Of a stretch of DNA of 10,340 nucleotides, positions 6,639-10,340 are shown in pieces. Numbering within the stretch: the first letter of the stretch is position 1; every line of letters begins with the position of its first letter. This stretch comes from Tropicimonas sp047971885 (GTDB taxonomy: Bacteria; Pseudomonadota; Alphaproteobacteria; Rhodobacterales; Rhodobacteraceae). Location of the stretch: the NCBI RefSeq assembly GCF_047971885.1, contig NZ_JBKEAE010000081.1, positions 1 through 10,340 of the forward strand, read 5' to 3'. Under the pieces are notes generated by a model. The model saw only the letters and a program-made list of their open reading frames with translations. It did no database searches and was not told the DNA's origin. A program made the position numbers and the translations under genes.

Positions 6639-7403
6639 ATGCGCCGGCTGCTCTGCGCCGTTCTTTTCTGCCTCGCCCTCGCCGGCCCCGCGCTGGCCCA
6701 GCAGCTTGTGGCCGATCTCAGCCAGAGCCGGGTTTCCATCACCACCAGCTTTTCCGGAACCCAGATCCTCGTGTTCGGCGCCATCCGCGAGGGAACCGCC
6801 GGCACAGCCGAACCGTTCGATATCATCGTCACGGTATCGGGCCCGCTGCAGCCGGCCATGGTACGGCGCAAGGACCGGGTGGCGGGAATCTGGGTCAATG
6901 CCGATGCGGTCGAGATCGATTTCGCGCCGACGTTCTACAACGTCTCGACCAGCGCGCCGCTGAACGACATCCTTTCCGAAACCTCCGACATCCGGCACTC
7001 CATCTCGATCGCGCGCGCCATACGTTCGGTCGGCATCCCCGACGGGATCATGGATTCGCCCTCCTTCACCGAAGCGCTGATCCGGATCCGAAGCGCGGAC
7101 GGCAGCTACAAGGTCGAGCAAGGGGATGTCACCGTGATCGGGCGCACGCTGTTCCGCACCGGTATCACCCTGCCGGCCAATCTTGTCGAAGGGAACTACA
7201 CCGCCCGGATCTTCATGGTCCGCGACAAGCGTGTCATCGCGACCTTCACCGACGTTCTCGATGTGCAGAAGATCGGGATTGAACGCTGGATCTACAATCT
7301 GGCGCAGGACCGCGCGCCGGTCTACGGGCTGCTGTCGCTTGCCATCGCGATCTTTGCCGGCTGGGGCGCCTCGGCGGCCTTCCGGTACGTGCGCGGAAAC
7401 TGA
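6639..7403 (+). CDS. TIGR02186-family membrane-anchored periplasmic protein, TauE/SafE partner
   Basis: A 254-residue protein recognised as the alphaproteobacterial TIGR02186/Alph_Pro_TM family, which has no established function. Residues 1-20 form a signal peptide (RR at 2-3, hydrophobic core, cleavage after ALA at 18-20 before QQL). The mature part is a beta-rich periplasmic region with segments such as ILVFGAIREG and FDIIVTVSGP. A single membrane helix at about 229-248 (YGLLSLAIAIFAGWGASAAF) ends in a short basic tail, so the bulk should face the periplasm. The mature protein has no cysteine. The ATG at 6639 is 2 nt after the TauE stop, strongly suggesting coupled expression. The tandem with TauE/SafE recurs in Rhodobacterales, as I recall, suggesting an accessory role in export of a sulfur anion. 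That role is inference. Confidence 0.85.
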   Translation: MRRLLCAVLFCLALAGPALAQQLVADLSQSRVSITTSFSGTQILVFGAIREGTAGTAEPFDIIVTVSGPLQPAMVRRKDRVAGIWVNADAVEIDFAPTFYNVSTSAPLNDILSETSDIRHSISIARAIRSVGIPDGIMDSPSFTEALIRIRSADGSYKVEQGDVTVIGRTLFRTGITLPANLVEGNYTARIFMVRDKRVIATFTDVLDVQKIGIERWIYNLAQDRAPVYGLLSLAIAIFAGWGASAAFRYVRGN

Positions 7404-7430
7404 GCCGCAATCCGGTCTGGGGAAGGCCGT

Positions 7431-7931
7431 TCAGGCGCTCCGGCTCATTCGTTCCTCCAGCACCTCGAAGGGCACGGCGGGCTCGTTCTTGGCGTCGCGG
7501 ATCACCAGCGAGGTCTTGACGCTGGCGACATTGGGCGCGGCGGTCAGGTCTTCGGTCAGGAACGACTGGAAGGTCGACAGGTTCGGCGCGACACATTTGA
7601 GGATGAAATCGATCTCTCCGTTCAGCATGTGGCATTCACGCACCAGCGGCCAGTCGCGACAGCGGGCCTCGAACGCCGACAAATCCACCTCGGCCTGGCT
7701 GTTCAGCCCGACCATGGCAAAGACCTGGACCTCGAAGCCCAGTTCGCGCGGGTCGATATCGGCGTGATAGCCGCGGATGAAGCCGTTCTCCTCAAGCGTC
7801 CGCACCCGCCGCAGACAGGGCGGCGCCGAAATCCCGACCCGGCGCGCAAGCTCGACATTGGTCATCCGGCCATCCGCCTGAAGCTCGGCCAGGATATGTC
7901 TGTCGATCGGATCGAGTTTGGAGCCTGGCAT
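7431..7931 (-). CDS. Lrp/AsnC-family transcriptional regulator
   Basis: A 166-residue regulator with an N-terminal winged helix-turn-helix (about residues 7-60; LDPIDRHILAELQADGRMTNVELARRVGIS, with recognition helix about 35-45). A C-terminal RAM/AsnC ligand-binding domain follows, with GEIDFILKCVAPNLSTFQSFL and a terminal beta-strand VKTSLVIRD. Members assemble as dimers to octamers and respond to amino acids. The effector cannot be read from this sequence. The start at 7931 was chosen over an upstream in-frame possibility (8057) because AAGGA lies 7 nt before it on the minus strand and MPGSKLDPIDRHIL matches normal family N-termini. It is convergent with the TIGR02186 gene (27-nt gap, no terminator seen) and divergent from trxB. 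Autoregulation through 7973-8001 is likely. Confidence 0.92.
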   Translation of the reverse strand: MPGSKLDPIDRHILAELQADGRMTNVELARRVGISAPPCLRRVRTLEENGFIRGYHADIDPRELGFEVQVFAMVGLNSQAEVDLSAFEARCRDWPLVRECHMLNGEIDFILKCVAPNLSTFQSFLTEDLTAAPNVASVKTSLVIRDAKNEPAVPFEVLEERMSRSA

Positions 7932-7950
7932 ACTGCTTTCCTTTTTCCGA

Positions 7951-7979
7951 ACCGTAGCGAAACGGCATGATTTGCGCAA
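7951..7979 (-). promoter_or_regulatory. Candidate promoter of the Lrp/AsnC regulator gene
   Basis: On the minus strand TTGCGC (7979-7974) could be a -35 and TACGGT (7956-7951) a -10, separated by exactly 17 nt. Each is a moderate match (three of six bases). The -35 lies inside the proposed operator, which would suit autorepression. Position fits a short leader before the start codon at 7931. Confidence 0.3.
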
Positions 7980-8001
7980 CAATATTTCGCATGTGCGCAA
8001 C
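7973..8001. promoter_or_regulatory. Probable Lrp/AsnC operator in the regulator-trxB intergenic region
   Basis: TGCGCAA (7973-7979) and TTTCGCA (7985-7991) form an imperfect inverted repeat (six of seven positions) around a 5-nt AT-rich centre, CAATA. TGCGCAAC recurs as a direct repeat at 7994-8001, starting 21 bp after the first copy and so on the same face of the helix. An AT-centred dyad plus a phased extra half-site beside the regulator gene is what Lrp-family operators commonly look like. Binding by the neighbouring regulator is inferred. Confidence 0.55.
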
Positions 8002-8041
8002 TTCTTTGCCCCCGCCCACGCCGCGATCACCGGGACGGGGC

Positions 8042-8070
8042 TTCCGCAAGCCGGCACATATCCCTATATG
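8042..8070 (+). promoter_or_regulatory. Weak candidate promoter for trxB
   Basis: TATATG at 8065-8070 (four of six -10 bases) lies 17 nt after TTCCGC (8042-8047), a poor -35. The -10 forms part of the inverted repeat CATAT (8057-8061), CCCT, ATATG (8066-8070). It is the most AT-rich spot between the proposed operator and the trxB start, hence the best promoter guess. A poor -35 would fit an activated or alternative-sigma promoter. Confidence 0.25.
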
Positions 8071-8115
8071 GGGCGCAACGACATTTCGAAAGATCCCACG
8101 CACGAAAGGCCGCGC

Positions 8116-9081
8116 ATGTCCGACCTACGCCACACGAAAGTCCTGATCGTCGGCTCCGGTCCGGCCGGCTATACCGCCGCGATCTATGCCAGCCGCGCGA
8201 TGCTGAATCCGCTGCTGGTGCAGGGGCTCCAGCCCGGCGGCCAGCTGACCATCACCACCGAGGTCGAGAACTGGCCGGGCCTGAAAGAGGTGCAGGGTCC
8301 CAACCTGATGATGCAGATGGAGGATCACGCCTATGCCGTCGGCGCGACGATCGTGGCCGACTACATCACCGCAATCGACCTGTCCAAACGCCCGTTCGTC
8401 GCGCAGGGCGACAGCGGAACCACCTATACCGCCGATGCGGTGATCCTCGCCACCGGTGCGCAGGCGAAATGGCTGGGCCTGCCGTCGGAAGAGAAGTTCA
8501 AGGGCTTCGGGGTTTCGGCCTGCGCCACCTGCGACGGCTTCTTCTATCGCGGCAAGGACGTGGCGGTGATCGGTGGCGGAAACACTGCCGTCGAAGAGGC
8601 GCTGTTTCTGACCAATTTCGCCAGCCGTGTCACGCTGATCCACCGGCGCGACGAATTGCGGGCCGAAAAGATCCTGCAGCAGCGCCTGTTCAGAAACCCG
8701 AAGGTCGAGGTGCTGTGGAACCACACCGTCGAGGAAATCCTCGGCACCGATGCACCGCCGGGCGTGACCGGCGTACGGGTGAGAAACGTGCAGGACGGTA
8801 GCGAATCGGTCGTCGCCTGCGAGGGGTTTTTCGTCGCCATCGGCCATGCGCCGGCGTCGGAACTGGTCAGCGGACAACTCGAAACCCATATGGGCGGCTA
8901 TGTCGTGACCAGACCCGACAGCACCGCCACATCGATCCCCGGCGTCTTCGCGGCGGGCGATCTGACCGATCACCAGTACCGGCAGGCGGTGACCAGCGCC
9001 GGCATGGGCTGCATGGCGGCGCTGGAAGCCGAGCGCTTTCTCGCCGGAGTCGAGGACGCAGCGGTTCCGGAACCGGCCTGA
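8116..9081 (+). CDS. trxB: Thioredoxin-disulfide reductase (NADPH-dependent flavoprotein)
   Basis: A 321-residue cytoplasmic FAD enzyme that passes electrons from NADPH to thioredoxin. All landmarks of the low-molecular-weight bacterial class are present and in order: FAD-binding GSGPAG (13-18), redox-active CATC (136-139, followed by DG), NADPH-binding GGGNTA (153-158), HRRDELR (176-182, contacts the NADPH phosphate), and the C-terminal FAD-contact segment GVFAAGDLTD (276-285). Length is normal (about 315-325). The start at 8116 has AAAGG at 8105-8109 with 6-nt spacing; an upstream in-frame extension (from 7918) would run through the operator and is rejected. It is divergent from the Lrp/AsnC gene, an arrangement also found for lrp and trxB in Escherichia coli. 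Reduced thioredoxin serves ribonucleotide reductase, methionine sulfoxide reductases and PAPS reductase, the last linking it to the sulfate-activation gene downstream. Confidence 0.97.
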   Translation: MSDLRHTKVLIVGSGPAGYTAAIYASRAMLNPLLVQGLQPGGQLTITTEVENWPGLKEVQGPNLMMQMEDHAYAVGATIVADYITAIDLSKRPFVAQGDSGTTYTADAVILATGAQAKWLGLPSEEKFKGFGVSACATCDGFFYRGKDVAVIGGGNTAVEEALFLTNFASRVTLIHRRDELRAEKILQQRLFRNPKVEVLWNHTVEEILGTDAPPGVTGVRVRNVQDGSESVVACEGFFVAIGHAPASELVSGQLETHMGGYVVTRPDSTATSIPGVFAAGDLTDHQYRQAVTSAGMGCMAALEAERFLAGVEDAAVPEPA

Positions 9082-9142
9082 GCGCCGGGTTCACGGGACC
9101 GGCTGCACGGCGAAACGGGCGGCAAATCGCCTCTCCGTCCAT

Positions 9143-9181
9143 CGGATACCGCCGATTTCGGCGGCAGCCGCTTGTCATCCG
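9143..9181 (+). terminator. Two-tier hairpin after trxB, possible transcript end without T-tract
   Basis: CCGCCG (9149-9154) and CGGCGG (9159-9164) form a perfect six-pair stem with an ATTT loop. CGGAT (9143-9147) can pair with ATCCG (9177-9181) to enclose it. No run of T follows, so it is not a classical intrinsic terminator; it may act as a mRNA 3' stabiliser or be part of a Rho-dependent end. It lies about 60 nt after the trxB stop and touches the -35-like box of the next gene. Confidence 0.35.
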
Positions 9182-9200
9182 GGGCGACCCGAGTCAAAAG
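9172..9200 (+). promoter_or_regulatory. Candidate promoter for the sulfate adenylyltransferase gene
   Basis: TTGTCA at 9172-9177 matches five of six -35 bases. At 16-17 nt spacing the sequence TCAAAAG (9194-9200) is a weak -10 (three of six). Transcription would begin near 9207, within the palindrome at 9204-9215, leaving a leader of about 60 nt. Confidence 0.35.
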
Positions 9201-9203
9201 CGC

Positions 9204-9215
9204 CGCAACGTTGCG
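9204..9215. promoter_or_regulatory. Perfect 12-bp palindrome upstream of the sulfate adenylyltransferase gene
   Basis: CGCAACGTTGCG at 9204-9215 is its own reverse complement. It overlaps the expected transcription start of the candidate promoter, a typical repressor position. The heptamer GTTGCGC (9210-9216) is also found, in the opposite orientation, in both half-sites of the operator at 7973-8001. Which protein binds is unknown. Confidence 0.4.
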
Positions 9216-9268
9216 CGAAACGGGAGGTCGCGCCACGTCTGATTGTTACTGAACAGCCGAGACCTCAC

Positions 9269-10340
9269 ATGCCCGCCATGACACATGCCCCCGTGCCCGA
9301 GCTTTACGTATCCTACGACAGTGCCCAGAAGCTGAAGGCCGAAGCCGCCCAGTTGCCAAGCTGGGATCTGACACAGCGCCAGATCTGCGATCTCGAACTG
9401 CTGATGAACGGCGGCTTCAATCCGCTCAAGGGCTTTCTGACCGAGGAAGATTACAACAGCGTCGTCGAGACGATGCGGCTGGCTGACGGCGCATTGTGGC
9501 CGATGCCGATCACGCTCGATGTCAGCGAAAAGTTCGCCGAAAGTCTGGAGCCGGGTCAGGATATCGCCCTGCGCGATCCCGAAGGCGTGATCCTCGCCAT
9601 CCTGTCCGTCACCGACCGCTGGACGCCGGACAAGGCGAACGAGGCGACAAAAGTCTTTGGCAAGGACGACATCGCCCACCCGGCGGTGAACTACCTGCAT
9701 CATGTCGCGGGGCCGGTCTATCTGGGCGGCCCGATCATCGGGCTGCAACCGCCGGTTCATTACGATTTTCGCGCCCGGCGCGACACGCCCAACGAATTGC
9801 GCGCCTATTTCCGCAAGCTCGGCTGGCGCAAGATCGTCGCCTTCCAGACGCGCAACCCGCTGCACCGGGCGCATCAGGAACTGACCTTCCGCGCCGCCAT
9901 GGAATGCCAGGCCAACCTGCTCATTCACCCGGTGGTCGGCATGACCAAGCCGGGCGATATCGACCATTTCACCCGCGTGCGCTGCTACGAGGCGGTGCTG
10001 GACCAGTATCCGGCCGCGACCACCTCGATGAGCCTGCTGAACCTCGCCATGCGCATGGCGGGGCCCCGCGAAGCGGTGTGGCACGGGCTCATTCGCAAGA
10101 ACCACGGCGTGACCGATTTCATCGTCGGCCGCGACCATGCCGGCCCGGGAGCCAACAGCAAGGGCGAGGATTTCTACGGCCCCTACGACGCGCAGGACCT
10201 GTTCCGTCAGCACGAGGCCGAGATGGGCATCGAGATGGTGCCGTTCAAGCACATGGTCTATGTGCAGGACCGCGCACAATACGAGCCGGTGGACGAGATC
10301 GCCGACAAGGATACGGTCACGATCCTCAACATCTCCGGCA
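9269..10340 (+). CDS. sat: Sulfate adenylyltransferase domain, probably bifunctional Sat-CysC, cut by window end
   Basis: The frame is open from ATG 9269 to the window edge, 357 complete codons. It encodes the homooligomeric ATP-sulfurylase type, which makes APS and pyrophosphate from ATP and sulfate in the cytoplasm, the first step of sulfate assimilation. Visible are an N-terminal PUA-like region with LLMNGGFNPLKGFL (about 43-56), the catalytic QTRNPLHRAH (193-202, the Q-x-R-N-P-x-H-x-x-H motif), LLNLAMRMAGPREAVWHGLIRKNHG in the middle of the catalytic domain, and GRDHAGPG (287-294). The sequence ends near ILNISG, close to where the Sat domain finishes. Rhodobacterales homologues continue into an APS kinase (CysC) domain of about 200 residues, so fusion is expected but not visible. 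The start is chosen by homology (PELYVSYDSAQKLKAEAA); no good Shine-Dalgarno sequence precedes it, and ATG 9278 is an alternative. It is unrelated to the heterodimeric CysDN type. Confidence 0.93.
   Translation, partial: MPAMTHAPVPELYVSYDSAQKLKAEAAQLPSWDLTQRQICDLELLMNGGFNPLKGFLTEEDYNSVVETMRLADGALWPMPITLDVSEKFAESLEPGQDIALRDPEGVILAILSVTDRWTPDKANEATKVFGKDDIAHPAVNYLHHVAGPVYLGGPIIGLQPPVHYDFRARRDTPNELRAYFRKLGWRKIVAFQTRNPLHRAHQELTFRAAMECQANLLIHPVVGMTKPGDIDHFTRVRCYEAVLDQYPAATTSMSLLNLAMRMAGPREAVWHGLIRKNHGVTDFIVGRDHAGPGANSKGEDFYGPYDAQDLFRQHEAEMGIEMVPFKHMVYVQDRAQYEPVDEIADKDTVTILNISG

Noticed and set aside
7918..8115. Upstream in-frame extension of trxB
   Set aside because: It would cover the whole divergent promoter/operator region and overlap the start of the regulator gene; thioredoxin reductases begin at the equivalent of MSDLRHTKVLIVG.

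Overview
The window is GC-rich with dense, mostly same-strand gene packing. It looks like a chromosomal segment of an alphaproteobacterium of the order Rhodobacterales (Rhodobacteraceae/Roseobacter type). The reasons are the tsaB-rimI pair, the BMP-family ABC cassette, the TauE/SafE plus TIGR02186 pair, and a sulfate adenylyltransferase of the Rhodobacterales Sat-CysC type. No rRNA, tRNA, CRISPR array, insertion sequence or phage gene was seen. This is an assignment by recognition, not by database search.

Layout. At 1-207 is the 3' end of tsaB, followed by rimI (215-631); both act in tRNA or ribosomal protein modification. A leader with a candidate promoter and a strong bulged hairpin (632-787) precedes a four-gene ABC importer operon (788-5528). 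It encodes a periplasmic BMP/PnrA-type binding protein, a double-domain ATPase and two BPD_transp_2 permeases. This is the architecture of nucleoside (purine-type) importers. The three downstream genes are tightly coupled (1-nt overlap, then a 5-nt gap).

After a 182-nt gap comes a TauE/SafE-family exporter gene (5711-6636) that is split by a one-base frame disruption exactly in the linker between its two repeated halves. Two bases after it begins a TIGR02186-family membrane-anchored periplasmic protein (6639-7403). A convergent Lrp/AsnC regulator (7431-7931, minus strand) follows, divergent from trxB (8116-9081). The space between these two holds an AT-centred inverted repeat with a second half-site 21 bp away, which is a good Lrp-type operator candidate. 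The window ends inside the Sat domain of a probable bifunctional Sat-CysC (9269 to the edge), with a TTGTCA -35-like box and a perfect 12-bp palindrome in front of it.

How the genes fit together. The left half is nucleoside uptake plus housekeeping. The right half has a sulfur/redox flavour: putative sulfite or sulfonate export (TauE plus TIGR02186), thioredoxin reductase (supplies reduced thioredoxin, used among others by PAPS reductase) and sulfate activation (Sat-CysC). The Lrp/AsnC regulator sits among them. Whether it controls them is inference. The best leads are the broken or split exporter with its uncharacterised partner, the Lrp-type operator, and a 14-bp tandem duplication that appears to have rewritten the tsaB/rimI junction.
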